Counted from the stretch's first letter, positions 43,346-54,369 are shown. The stretch: 64,000 nt of DNA from Branchiostoma floridae (GCF_000003815.2 NC_049984.1:21794585-21858584); one strand, 5' to 3'. Translations and numbers: made by a program. Notes: a model not told the origin generated them from the letters alone.

Positions 43346-43533
43346 TGTTATGCTCTTTCTGCTCATAATTTGGACATGATTTGTCACCTACTTATTTATT
43401 TATATGTTTTAACTTATCTTCATTAGAGTTAAGTCATTCTTATGTTATTTTGATTTACGTTACTACGTACTTGTACTCCCTGCACGCGGCAGTGCCGAAT
43501 GTGCCGCCGTTTTTAAGGCGAATAAAGTTCAAA

Positions 43534-44339
43534 GTAGCCTATGACGTCATCATCTAGCCATCTCTTCGTAATTCGCGACGAACCAGCAGACTGGACGGAT
43601 CTGGTACTACGGACCTGGTTGTCTGAACGGAACGGCACTATGAGCACGCCGACTACTCCGGCCGGGCGCTACTCCGTCGACTCCGACTGGAAATATGAAA
43701 CACTACAAGGCCGCTAAAGCTTTGTACCAGGTCGAGTTTCTCGTTGTGGTGGAATTTTCTTTTGCTTAGGGTGTGTCCTTATTTTGTGGGTGACATAAGT
43801 GAAAGTATTTTTATTGTTACAAAACTTCAACAGCGGGAAAATCAGCAGAGAACAATTTGAATATCAAGAAAAAGCAAAAAGAATTCCAATTGACAAGTGA
43901 GAGAATATCATAGGCTGGTCATAAAAGCATGTCCTGTTGGATGGTGACTGGCTTAGCAGGCAATGAATTTATCAATGTCTACTGGAAAATGCAATATAAT
44001 ATTTTAGACTGAGGCTTGTTGTATTGCCATTGTTATGGTCGACATAAAAAAATGTACCACGTACACATGTACACAGTTTAGATGTATTATTCTTTGAGGA
44101 TTTCTCCACGACTATGCATGGAGTCAGTTATGTAACCCACGTCTATGTGTACCACTTAAAAATAATTCACTTTCAATTCTCATACAAAAGATTTCAGCTT
44201 CAATTTTACTCCAGAACAAAATTAATTGCCTGATTTTCACATCATTCTAGGACGCTATGACCTACCTGTATATTCCACCATTGGAAAACTGTCCACGTGT
44301 AGATGATACACTTAACATGAGACAGACGAGGCAAAGAAG
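43534..44339. other. Non-coding stretch
   Basis: 43560-43720 is GC-richer with CCGG and GACTCC motifs. No exon is supported. The rest is AT-rich. Confidence 0.4.
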
Positions 44340-44590
44340 ACAACCTAGGCGATTTCACCCATACAGGAAGTATTGTTATTTAGGCGTAGTATTTACAGCG
44401 GGGTGTAAATTCAAAACAACCATGAAAACCCTTCAAAATGAAGGCACTTAGAGCGCGATTTTGAATAAGAACAACTCGGAGGAGGATACTATGCTTCAGT
44501 ACTTAATACAAGCGTCAAGTTATTTGACGATTGTATTATGCTAATATCATTGTATGGTGCAGAAGTGTGGGGCAATGCTAGTTTAAACGA
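44340..44590 (+). mobile_element. Decayed LINE fragment (post-RT region)
   Basis: Broken frames read YCYLGVVFTAG, then KTTMKTLQNEG, then NTSVKLFDDC, then YGAEVWGNA. This is the order found after the RT FADD box in LINEs (YLG, then TL, then LFD, then YG-E-WG). At least two frameshifts and a stop are present, and both ends are missing. Confidence 0.65.
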
Positions 44591-44599
44591 CAATTCCAA

Positions 44600-45300
44600 G
44601 CAACTTTGGCGCGACGGGTACCCGAATCATCAATAGTACGAATTCGGCCGCTCTTACCTGCCCGGCGTCGGCATCGCTTGGTAGCATGTGAGCGGGAATC
44701 ACCAGACATGCCAGAAAAAGTGTCCAAATCAGAGCGCCGATGTGACACGGAAAGCTTTGAAGAGACACGCTTCCCTTTCATCTTGCTATTCTTCCCGCGC
44801 GACCCCATGCGCCGCTGGCGCCTCTTGAGTTTCCCACGAAATCTGACTCCGTGCTGTCTGACTGCGACGAACTTGAAACGGAGCCGCGATCCTCGAAACG
44901 CTTGCTTCTGGATTTTTTCCCGTGGCTGGTATCCGGATTCAACCACTCGTCCAGCGCTTTGTCTACTTTCTGACTAAACCCGAGGCTTTCTGAGATCGGT
45001 AATGTAAGGCTTGTGTGGTCTCGGTGCCGCTACTACGTGCGCGATGCCGACGGAGGGAAAACTGGACTGGGGCTCGTCCACAGCCCGAGTGCTGGCGTTC
45101 TCCCCGCTGTAACCCGACGATTTCTTCAAGTTAGAGTGATTTCGACTTTTCCACCTGCGTCTCGTCCGTGTCTTCAGAGATGCTGTCCGACAAGACCGCT
45201 CGCACAAGGTCGGAAACTTTGCTGACCGCCGAAAACTTCGTAACTTCACCTCACCGTGGGAGCTACCGCGCCGCTGCCTGAAGTATTTTCCGATGAACCT
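44600..45300 (-). pseudogene. Coding-like block with frameshifts, unrecognised
   Basis: On the minus strand, protein-like sense moves between frames: VSDLVRAVLSDSISEDTDE near 45200, then a Ser-rich block, then SQKVDKALDEWLNPDTS near 44960 followed by a Ser-rich acidic linker (SVSSSSQSDSTESDF). The style, with a short helical KVDKALDEWL motif and low-complexity Ser/Asp/Arg, resembles the gag-like proteins of some invertebrate retroelements, but I cannot name it. At least two frame changes are needed. Confidence 0.35.
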
Positions 45301-45552
45301 TCTCGTGGCTAAAACTTGCACTTTACGCGGCCATATGGACCCGGGTGGCCTCTCATTGGGAGTCGACACACTTAATAGCGACGTCCCGCCGTCTCTTGCA
45401 CAAAATCAGACTCCATATCAGCAAATCCGCGAGAACAGAAACTATGAAAGAGAGGAGAGAAAAGTCTTGCTGCCCGGCCGCCAAATAATTCTCAAGTGAC
45501 GTAACGCTCACGTGGTCCAAGGTCAAAGGGCAAGCGGGCCGCACAGAGACAG

Positions 45553-45839
45553 ATGAAAGTTATCATACCTACCTGGTCAGATAACTACAGTTATACTAGC
45601 TACCCGGAGAAATACAATGGCGTTTTCCCTAGAAATCGCAAGGTGGCAGTTCTTCACAGTAAAAAGCAAACACAACATCCGGGCACTGACCCTCCCATCA
45701 TCCTCTTTACCCGAAACTGCCCGAGTCGAACTACCTCACTCGAGCCAGGGTCGGGCTTAAGAGGGTGGGACATTGTATTTTTCTCCGGGTAGCTAGTATA
45801 ACTGTAGTTATCTGACCAGGTAGGTATGATAACTTTCAT
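45553..45839. mobile_element. 287-bp MITE with inverted arms of about 67 bp
   Basis: The first and last about 67 bp are near-perfect reverse complements (starting ATGAAAGTTATCATACCT). The interior 45620-45730 holds a roughly 110-bp segment (starting TTTTCCCTAGAAATCGCAAG) that recurs in inverted orientation at 50622-50718, inside the right end of the large neighbouring element. The two elements are therefore relatives. The reading frames it produces on both strands are mirror images and not genes. Confidence 0.85.
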
Positions 45840-45840
45840 T

Positions 45841-45872
45841 TATACGTCGCTACCCTCCGAAATACAATGGCG
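45841..45872 (+). repeat. Left terminal inverted repeat, 32 bp
   Basis: Pairs exactly with 50719-50750. It contains an ATGG near its inner end, so both ends of the element can open a short frame inward. Confidence 0.85.
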
Positions 45873-48800
45873 ACTTTAAAGCCGCGAGAAGGAGGTAGAC
45901 TGAGACTCACCAAGAAGGTTAAACCTTGTTGGGCTCACCAAGCCCCCATGGGACTAGGAGATTAGAGTCTTAATTAGACCTCTAAGAGTCACACCTCCCT
46001 CAAGTGTCATCCAGCTGCTATCGAAGGGTACTTCTGTCTCATCCCCCAATTTTACAGCTGTAAGTGCCGGATGCAAAGGCAGAGCTGACCGACTGTAGTG
46101 CCCGAAGGGTACAGTCTTGCCACTTATAAGTTAACTGAGATAAGTGTGCTCTGCCCAAAAACGGACTCGGCCTCTGGCCGACAACAACTTAGAAAGCTCT
46201 GGCTTACACCCAGTCTGTCAGCTTTCACAAATCCTTCAAGGAAAAACCTCTGCGCATCGATGCAGAAGCAGCGGTGCTGTGGTGAGAATGAGCATTGAAT
46301 AGACTGGTGTCAAAGCCTGAAAGATCCAACATCTTTCAGCCAACTGGCCCAAAGGCCGACACCACTGGGTCATCAGTCTTAAAGGAGAAACCCCTTAGTC
46401 TGATAGGAGATTGACTTTTCCTAGGGAAATGAAATGCCTCACCACCCATAAGATCTCACTACGATCTTAGGAAACTAAGATCTGAGTGCAACCGAAAAAC
46501 GATCTCTCTGTAAGGCTGAGTCAGCCTATCAGATTTGTTAGTTCCATAAGAACAAAACAACTCTGGAATCAAAACTCTCGTACAGCATGAGATACAAGGA
46601 CGCCAAAGTCCAAAATCTATCAGCAGATTACAAAGCCATCAAGATTGGCTTAAGCGAGAGCTGTTTCAAATTCAGGGACCTGATGGCTCTTAAGTCTGAA
46701 GGAATCTCAGACTTGTATCCACGTCCCAAGGCTAGTTACCTCAGTCTTGGAGGGTCACGCGTGAATGCTAAAAGCCGCTTAAAGTTAAAGGCTCTCCAGT
46801 CAGACCAGTGTTGCTCTGACTGATCTCCGTCTGTCATCAGACAAGTTGAGGAAAATCGCCGAGCCATGAACAATTATGGTCTTATATAAAAGACCCAATC
46901 GATTTAAGGCACAAGAGGTAAACAGTGACCTCCATGACCGTCGCCCTAGACGGATCCAATGCCCTAGTCTCGCACTCCAGGCTGCCTGATACTGTATCTG
47001 TGTATACAGTCTTGCGGCGCAGCACACGCTACAGGTGCCGCCGGCGCGCCTCAGACGACAAACCCGCAGTGATCAGAGCTTGTCTGACACTGTCCAGGCT
47101 GTTTGTCTGAGTAACCTCTAACGAGGAGGAGCTTCCACTGACCCGAAGAGGAACACCGTCTTGTTCCACTGGAAAAGACATTAGATCTCGTACCGCAGTT
47201 CCTGTAGAAACAGAAAAATATGGTTGAGATGGCCAGGGCTATGGCCATAGATTTTGCCTGATCGAGGCATAATTCTCTAAAGAACTCGAAAGGAGGCAGA
47301 TAGGTGGAATCCCGTACACTCTCGAGTTGTCCCCGGCAACTGAAAATGTCGATGTTCCACGCCTCTGGTTCTAGACACAAAGTGTCAAACGCAGCTGTAT
47401 TTCAGCCTGGATGCGGAAAAGGAGTGGGCGAAAAAGCTCCACTGAGAGTGGTCTTGGAAACACTCCGGGCGCCATGTCGGCCTCGGAAATTGTCCTGACC
47501 CAGCAAGGCCAAGGGTTCCGATGAAAAACACCAAACCCTTGCCTAAAGTCACACTACCACAAAGCTATGGCTGTCTGGCATAGAAGTTGGCAAAACAACT
47601 TCCTTGCCTACAAATGTACGCCACTGCTGACGTATGTATAGCCTGAGGTGGACTTGACTGTTGCTTGCAAAGTAGGTTTGGTCGAGTAAACGCTGTAGCG
47701 AGCTCTAAAATAGCTCGCTAATACGTGTCTCTCTCTTGAAGAGAGGAACCGTTTTCTCGTCCTGCGTCCATCGCAAAATTGCTCCTCGGACTTGAACTTC
47801 AAGTTGACGCGAGTCGTCCGTTGTGATAGTTAAACTACCAGACTCACCCCAAAGTCTCGACTACTCCACCGTGGCAAGCAAGTTGACCCGGTAGCTAGTT
47901 CCGAGGGAGCTTCTGGGGACAACACAACTTCGGTGTCCCACAGACGAGCCTCTTTCAGAGCCTCGTTTAGACCATTCTACAAGCTCCAGTGAAAGAGCGT
48001 AGCATGTAAGACCACCGCTGACGCTACATTCATGCGCCCTATCACTTCGGCAAAGTGCCAAAGAGACGCATGTGACAAGAAGGTACACGTCTTGTAAACC
48101 TTCACCTTTTTCTCTTGAGGAAGAGATAAGGTCATAAGAAGACAAATGATTTACTTCCATCCACAGGAAGATAACTGCTGGGTTGAGATCAATTGGGACT
48201 TTCCCAAAAGATCAGGAAACCCACATGCGTCAGGCAACGAACACGTTTGCAGGTACTGGAGACGCTTTGCCCGAGACGAGCCTGATTCAGCAAGTCGTCC
48301 AGAGAAAAACTATCCGAATCCCTTTGGATCGGATGGCACCAACTACTGGTTTAAAAACCGTACATGTCCTAGGAGCGCCAGAGGGCCCTGGGACACTTTA
48401 CTTGAAGAAACTCACCAACTGTTTGTGAAAAGAAACAACAGGAGTTTCTACGTGACTGGTGGGATAAGAAAAAGGGCAACCTTGATGTCCAGGTTTACCA
48501 ACCAGTCATGTCTACTTAGGAGGGACATCACGTCCTTTAAATATCTCCAGTTGACGTGTTCTGAAAACACCCTACTGATTCAGAGTTCTGAAATCATGAC
48601 TAGACGCCAAGCTCCATCTTTCCTTGGCACCATAAAACCAAAAACGGGGCCAAAATTGGTCCCCGATTGGAGGATTCTCTAAGGAGATCCCGATTCCGCT
48701 GAAGCGAAAACACTTCCGTGACACACTAGCCACAAGTTATATTTCTGGTCCTTTCACCTCCTCTGGCGGGACAAAATGACGGAGTCGACTTGAGAGATGA

Positions 48801-50718
48801 AACCACGGTCCATCTCGAGCTGACAACGCAACGCCCAGTACCCAAGGGTCTGAACAGATGTTTGTCCACAACAGGGAAGAAGAAATCCCTCAAACCTACT
48901 TGTAGCTGGGGCAGCAATGTACCAAACACAAAGGGCGACCTGGGCTCAAGCACAAGAGGCGAGGCAATAACTTTTGCCTACGTACCAGCCGCGGTGTCCC
49001 TTACACCCTTCCGGCCTGTAGCAGCCACGGAAGGAAAGGGAGTTCTTCCCGCATCCACGCCCCAAAACCAAAACGGTTAGGCGTTACTGTGGCCAACGGA
49101 CTGTTAAACCAATCCTGTCGTTCGGGCGTCTTGGGTGCCTTACGGACTGCTATCCTCTGGGGGATAGCGAGTCCCCAAAACTAGCTACAGCTAGCTTTGG
49201 TCAGGTGATCATTCGTGTCTTTGACTGTAGTTAGCCAGACACGGGAACCTATTTTTAACCCAGTCATGCACGCAGCGTCTGACATGGGGACAAAACCCCA
49301 AACGTTCAAATGTCCCGCACAGTTCAGGTGGCCATTCATGGCCTTACCTGTCATTCATGGCCCTTGCCTGTTCGCAAGGAAATCCATCCTCATGAACGAG
49401 TCAATGAGGTTGCCAGAGGTCAATGACCTTCAAAAGGACTGTAAGGCCTGCAAAGCAGTGCCTTGTTTAAGCCGGAGCGAATCGTCATGCTATAAGGCAT
49501 GAAAAACTAATAAAATCTGTTACACAGACCGCCAATTCGCTTTCAAATACCGGCTATAATATGAGGCGGAGACCGCCTACACATGAGAACCGTCAAAAGA
49601 TACGGTTTATCAGCGAGGAAATCCTCGTTCCAGGTGTGAAGCCTTTCTTCATAAACCAACCCAGAACTCCAGGGGAAACCAACATTCCCTGTGTTCGGGT
49701 TTGGTGAGGTCTAAAAGGAAAGTGAAAGGCCTCTCCAGTACATACTAGTCTGACTACTTACCTGTTCAGTAAAAGCACCGGAGTACTAGTACTGCACATT
49801 CTCGGTAAAATATTTCCGAATCTGGAGGAGGCGCAGGACCGACTGGTCCTTGGCCTCTCTGTACCACACCCGGGTACCCGAGTATGTTCTCAGTGGGCAT
49901 CTGGGCTTATAACGTGGAGGACGCCAACCGCGCCTCGAACGTTTATCGTCTGATTCTTCGGAATCAAACTCTGAAAAGAACCACGCACGTGAAACTGACG
50001 GGACTGAACCAATGCCGATCTCAAGTAAGTCATGAGACGGCTAAACTTCGTGAACACGTACAAGACATGTGTTCAACAGGGGATTGGGTCATGAAACCCC
50101 AGTACCTCGCCCTGCTGTCATAGGAAAAACAGCGGGGGTGCTTCAAGGAAGCCTGCCGGCAACAAAGTGGCGGCGGACATTAGCACTGGTACTGCTCGCA
50201 GAAACCTGCTGCCATGAAGACAGAGGATTGCGTAAAAGACTCAGGCGTGACAACCCAGCCTGTGGGAAGAGTCACGCCTCCCTGCCTGCATAAGATACAG
50301 GAGGGTACAGATTCCAACCAAGGTCCGTAGACGTGGTTGAGATCATCACTTTGATTATCACCGCTAGACACGAAGAACAGGGCTTGTTCGAACATGCCCG
50401 TCTAGCACGTGAGCCTGAAAAGAAAACGCTGTAAAAGAAAACAGCAAAAGGTGAATAGTGATGTAAAACAACAGTTCCAAAGTCACAAAAGCGACCTAAA
50501 GAGACTATGAAGTCTCAAGAACCTACTGTGACCTACAAAGGACAGAAAAAAGTCCCGCTAAGGTAGGAAAAGTACCACCAAGCGAGAGACAAAACGATAC
50601 AACAAACCGGCTTCGAAGAAGGCAGTTTCGGGAAAGAGGATGATGGGAGGGTCAGTGCCCGGATGTTGTGTTTGCTTTTTACTGTGAAGAACTCCCACCT
50701 TGCGATTTCTAGGGAAAA

Positions 50719-50750
50719 CGCCATTGTATTTCGGAGGGTAGCGACGTATA
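50719..50750 (-). repeat. Right terminal inverted repeat, 32 bp
   Basis: Exact reverse complement of 45841-45872. Immediately inward lies the roughly 100-bp segment (50622-50718) shared with the 45553-45839 MITE. Confidence 0.85.
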
Positions 50751-51319
50751 ATTACAGTTTGCGAACAATTAATAAAAATTACAAAATGAAATTTTTCTAG
50801 ATGATACTGCCACCTCTATTCCTAATTAACAAAAGGCAGGTGCACAACGAGAAACGAAATTTGAATAGCAGTACGTACGTGAGATTTCAATAGTCTTTCC
50901 ATAAACGTTAGAGTCAGTCAGGTTATTCATAACTGGATCTCTAGGAATCAACCATCCACCATCCATTCATTCAAGCATACACTCATTCATGCATGCATTC
51001 ATTCCTATGATGCCTTTGTTGAGATGAAACTCGGACTGGAAAGATGGAAGTTTGGACAATTCACATGTTTAAGTTCAGTTTCAACTGCCCTTGACAAAAA
51101 TAAGTCAGTTATGGTCGATAATCTTAAAGCTACTGTAAATGAACCAATTTTGCCTTTTCAAAGATTTTAGATTGTAGTAGGTAAAGTTTTATTGGATGGC
51201 CACAGTTGCAAAAAGAATCACACTGTAGATAAGACATATAAATGCACATATAAATGTAAATGATTGTTACCATTGTGACCATTGTCACATGTGTATGATT
51301 TTTATCATGTGACCTTTAC
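50751..51319. other. Non-coding stretch
   Basis: 50955-51005 has irregular CATTCATT/CATGCATG repeats. Otherwise AT-rich, with no exon seen. Confidence 0.4.
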
Positions 51320-51535
51320 TTGCCAAGTGGGGCAAAATGTGCAATAAAGGTCTTCATTATTAGCTTTGTTATGATCACTTTGTTTCTGGTAACTGTGGAA
51401 GACACGAAACAAAACCAGTTTGCATTTTCTGTATTATCCACAACCGCTCCGGACAAACCCTTTGTGAGCCTCGCTACCTCACGCCACCGAATACCCTCCT
51501 CAGACAGGATGTACACAAGTGCCGCCAGAAAATAG
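51320..51535 (+). CDS. Possible membrane-anchor exon, unrecognised
   Basis: The frame holds a basic start, a hydrophobic stretch of about 17 residues (VFIISFVMITLFLVTV) and a Ser/Thr-rich polar tail, then stops. This is the layout of a signal anchor plus stem, as in Golgi transferases, but there is no catalytic domain to confirm it. The formal start at 51320 is weak. Confidence 0.3.
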   Translation: MPSGAKCAIKVFIISFVMITLFLVTVEDTKQNQFAFSVLSTTAPDKPFVSLATSRHRIPSSDRMYTSAARK

Positions 51536-52449
51536 TTCCACACAAGGAGGAAGCATCCATGGAATTAGAGCTCGATTTTAGATCACTGGCATTATTTCCT
51601 GCTTTGGTACATGTGCCTAATAATTCAAACAAAATAGCTGTTCACGGTGAATTATTTGTTGGCACACAGCTGACCAATCTTGACGGCGGATGGATATGTA
51701 CTGTATTTCCGTCGCACAGTCACGCAGCTTCAGTTGGAGAAGAAGGGCAGTGGCGAGAGGTAGGTTCTCTTTGGACAGTAAGATGACATTTTTCCTGGCA
51801 AATAGTCCTCTTATTTTGTCATTATGTAAGAAGAATGCTTTTAAAGATTTTGGTTGCCCGTATGTCTATGTTGACGAATTCTTGGTCAGGAACATAGATT
51901 GATTCTGCCGTATCCTTTATCCACGCCATGTTGTGTAAGGCAACGTTTGGAATGTGTCTCGCAACCAACACGTCAGTTTATCCAAACCTTCAGGTTTTGT
52001 CCCGAACTTCTAGTTTCTGTTGCTGTCCGGGGTCTTGTACTAACTCGATGATATTCACCCGTTTTTCGACCGCAATTGTTGACAAAATTACTCAAGAATT
52101 GAAAGCGTGAGGCCGACCGCGACTGACATCTGTGATGGATTATCTTGTTTACGTGTTGGCGGACCGGATTGGTCTACTTTGATCGGTCAATTCTCGAGTT
52201 TGTTTAACATATAAGACAGCGTATTTGTGGTTAACATAGTTTTAATGTGTTTCCAAACCATGAAAACGTGTTTATGTATTTAAGTGTATATTGACCATGA
52301 GTATCAACTGTTCTATCTCCAGTTCTCTCTGTTGGATAAAAATTAACAGCTTTTGCCAGACCAACTTGAAGACATAAATATCGCGTCAACTGGCAAAAGA
52401 AATATTTTTGCACAACTAATCTTGGTGTTAATTTGTATTTCCTGTACAG
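51536..52449. other. Mostly non-coding, possible small exon
   Basis: A frame at 51559-51786 (ELELDFRSLALFPALVHVP) is open but without clear borders. Nothing else is supported. Confidence 0.3.
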
Positions 52450-52610
52450 AAGCTCGTGAGATGAGGCGAACATCAATCAACGCAATGTACTGGCGAAGAC
52501 CATATCAACAGATGGACACCTCCGATAGAGAAGTGTCATACTCTAAAGACAACATCTTGATCATAAGAGAAGGTCCCCCCAACAATATTGTGAATATATA
52601 CGATAAATAG
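52450..52610 (+). CDS. Terminal coding exon, unrecognised
   Basis: It follows TTTCCTGTACAG and enters in phase 1 (two bases complete a codon), then reads REMRRTSINAMYWRRPYQQM and ILIIREGPPNNIVNIYDK to TAG at 52608-52610. The polar, Tyr- and Arg-rich end looks like the cytoplasmic tail of a membrane protein, which is inference only. The upstream frame through the intron (CTCTTAATTTGTATT) explains the longer ORF beginning at 52353. Confidence 0.5.
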
Positions 52611-53179
52611 TTACCATTGGTGGCAGACCAAATCGTGACACATCACTGATGACATCGATGGTTATTTTTGGGCTTGTGACAGAACATCCAACTTACTCAG
52701 GGTTTTGTTAGTCAGGTCTATTGTTACAGCTGCCCAGCTTCTTGGAAACCCAGACTTCGGGGACTGTGCCTCTGGCTCAGTGGGGGCTGGTTCAGCTTAG
52801 TTAGATGGGTGTGTTGGATGTTTGGACAATTAGAATCTCACAGTCACTATACTACAAAAAGTTAAAGATTACAGCATTAAAGGTTATGTCAGTTTACTGC
52901 TGTCATCTGAATAACATAAGCGGTTAACATCCTGGATCTGGTCCACAGTATATATATAATATAGGTTGGGACCTGGTTGAACTGACTTTCAATAGACACG
53001 GTGGGTTACAGTCTTTGACATGACCTTCTGTACGTCATTGCTGAAGTTGCTTTAGGTTGGTGAAGGACTTTGTGTTCAAGTTTGACAATGGCATTGACTT
53101 TGATTTTTATTGTTTAAATATGTATGAGAATGGTACGCAATTACTCCACCTTGAATTTGTGGCGTTTCGGCCTGCATGT
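52611..53179. other. Non-coding stretch
   Basis: This would include the 3' UTR of the exon ending at 52610. No further gene is seen. Confidence 0.4.
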
Positions 53180-53500
53180 CTCGAGGCGGTCGGGCCTGTT
53201 TGTCTAGAGGCGTTTCGGCCTACATGTCTAGAGGCGGTCGAGCCTGTATGTCTAGAGGCGATGGAGCGCGATGGAGCCTGTCGAGCCTGCGTGTCTGGAG
53301 GCGGTCGAGCCTGCGTGTCTGGAGGCGGTCGAGCCTGCGTGTCTGGAGGCGGTCGAGCCTGCGTGTCTGGAGGCGGTTGAGCCTGCGTGTCTGGAGGCGG
53401 TCGAGCCTGCGTGTCTAGAGGCGGTCGAGCCTGCATGTCTGGAGGCGGTCGAGTCTGCATGTCTGGAGGCGGTCGAGCCTACATGTCTCGAGGTCTCACT
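53180..53500. repeat. 24-bp minisatellite
   Basis: About 13 units of GCGGTCGAGCCTGCGTGTCT plus four bases. The left part is more variable (with TTTCGGCCTACATG variants) and the centre is nearly identical. Because 24 is a multiple of three, open frames run through it in several frames on both strands. Confidence 0.9.
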
Positions 53501-53663
53501 TGGCAATTCGTAATAGTGACCTGACCTTTCAACGCAGACCAGTTAAAGTTTTTTCCTAAATGGATTGTGTCCGACAGAAAGGTTGCAACATTATATACTG
53601 AGTGCCGATTCTGCTTGTAATACAACATAACGGAACAGAAATACCCGTGTTATTTCTTGTGCT

Positions 53664-53739
53664 ACGTTTATTTGTTTATTTGTATTAAACAAATAAACGT
53701 GTAGATTTCCCGCAATGTGTGAACCTTATGTTCACACAT
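53664..53739. other. Two adjacent perfect hairpins
   Basis: 53664-53700: a 14-bp stem (ACGTTTATTTGTTT) with a 9-nt loop. 53715-53739: a 10-bp stem (ATGTGTGAAC) with a 5-nt loop CTTAT. Both are perfect. They lie 190 bp before the assembly gap. Confidence 0.9.
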
Positions 53740-53927
53740 AACTTAAGCGGTACGTCGCCGTGGGTACTGAGCATGCGGCCTGGCACGTTTCTTGTGGTCT
53801 GGACTGACTGCAATTAGATGATAGTACAGCAGTGATTGTAGCTGCTTGGATTTGTTGGCGATTCCTCATGTCATTCTTCCCACATTATTCAATGCAGCAT
53901 GGATTTTCTCAATGCTGTGCTCGCGTT

Positions 53928-54369
53928 NNNNNNNNNNNNNNNNNNNNNNNNNNNNNNNNNNNNNNNNNNNNNNNNNNNNNNNNNNNNNNNNNNNNNNNNN
54001 NNNNNNNNNNNNNNNNNNNNNNNNNNNNNNNNNNNNNNNNNNNNNNNNNNNNNNNNNNNNNNNNNNNNNNNNNNNNNNNNNNNNNNNNNNNNNNNNNNNN
54101 NNNNNNNNNNNNNNNNNNNNNNNNNNNNNNNNNNNNNNNNNNNNNNNNNNNNNNNNNNNNNNNNNNNNNNNNNNNNNNNNNNNNNNNNNNNNNNNNNNNN
54201 NNNNNNNNNNNNNNNNNNNNNNNNNNNNNNNNNNNNNNNNNNNNNNNNNNNNNNNNNNNNNNNNNNNNNNNNNNNNNNNNNNNNNNNNNNNNNNNNNNNN
54301 NNNNNNNNNNNNNNNNNNNNNNNNNNNNNNNNNNNNNNNNNNNNNNNNNNNNNNNNNNNNNNNNNNNNN
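53928..54369. other. Assembly gap, 442 N
   Basis: Run of N. Apparent frames across it have no meaning. Confidence 1.

Larger units (their letters stand above)
35200..43533 (+). mobile_element. Non-LTR retrotransposon (LINE 2) carrying a hAT insertion
   Basis: The 5' border is approximate. The element encodes a 522-residue ORF1 (35491-37059), then an endonuclease/RT frame (37060-42814) split by a 2,015-bp hAT element. Next comes a 3' UTR with a large internal duplication, ending near GCGAATAAAGTTCAAAG at 43519-43533. PHD and esterase domains in ORF1 have been described for CR1-like LINEs, so it probably belongs to that group. Apart from the insertion, all frames are open, so it was probably intact when the hAT landed. 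Confidence 0.85.
45841..50750. mobile_element. 4,910-bp hairpin-tiled element with 32-bp inverted ends
   Basis: 45841-45872 (TATACGTCGCTACCCTCC...) is the exact reverse complement of 50719-50750. Next to the right end lies the segment shared with the 287-bp MITE. The interior has no ORF above 178 codons, and none with a recognisable domain. It is packed with short, mostly perfect inverted repeats with small loops, for example 46317-46339, 46463-46482, 46692-46714, 46797-46822, 47229-47248, 47696-47720, 48104-48132, 49144-49174, 49951-49966 and 50243-50279. I take it to be a non-autonomous DNA element. The superfamily is unknown: ATT flanks the right side and also the left (CATT), which might be a 2-3 bp target duplication. 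No transposase is present. Confidence 0.7.

Noticed and set aside
44578-44977. Arg-rich frames on both strands as a histone-like protein
   Set aside because: The sense frame on the minus strand switches with frameshifts, and the Arg-rich reading is an off-frame artefact.
45553-45839. Two short frames sharing the same first 18 residues on opposite strands
   Set aside because: They are mirror images produced by the inverted arms of the MITE.
48146-48682. 178-codon frame inside the hairpin-tiled element
   Set aside because: No domain, no neighbour of similar coding quality, and the underlying DNA is made of palindromes.
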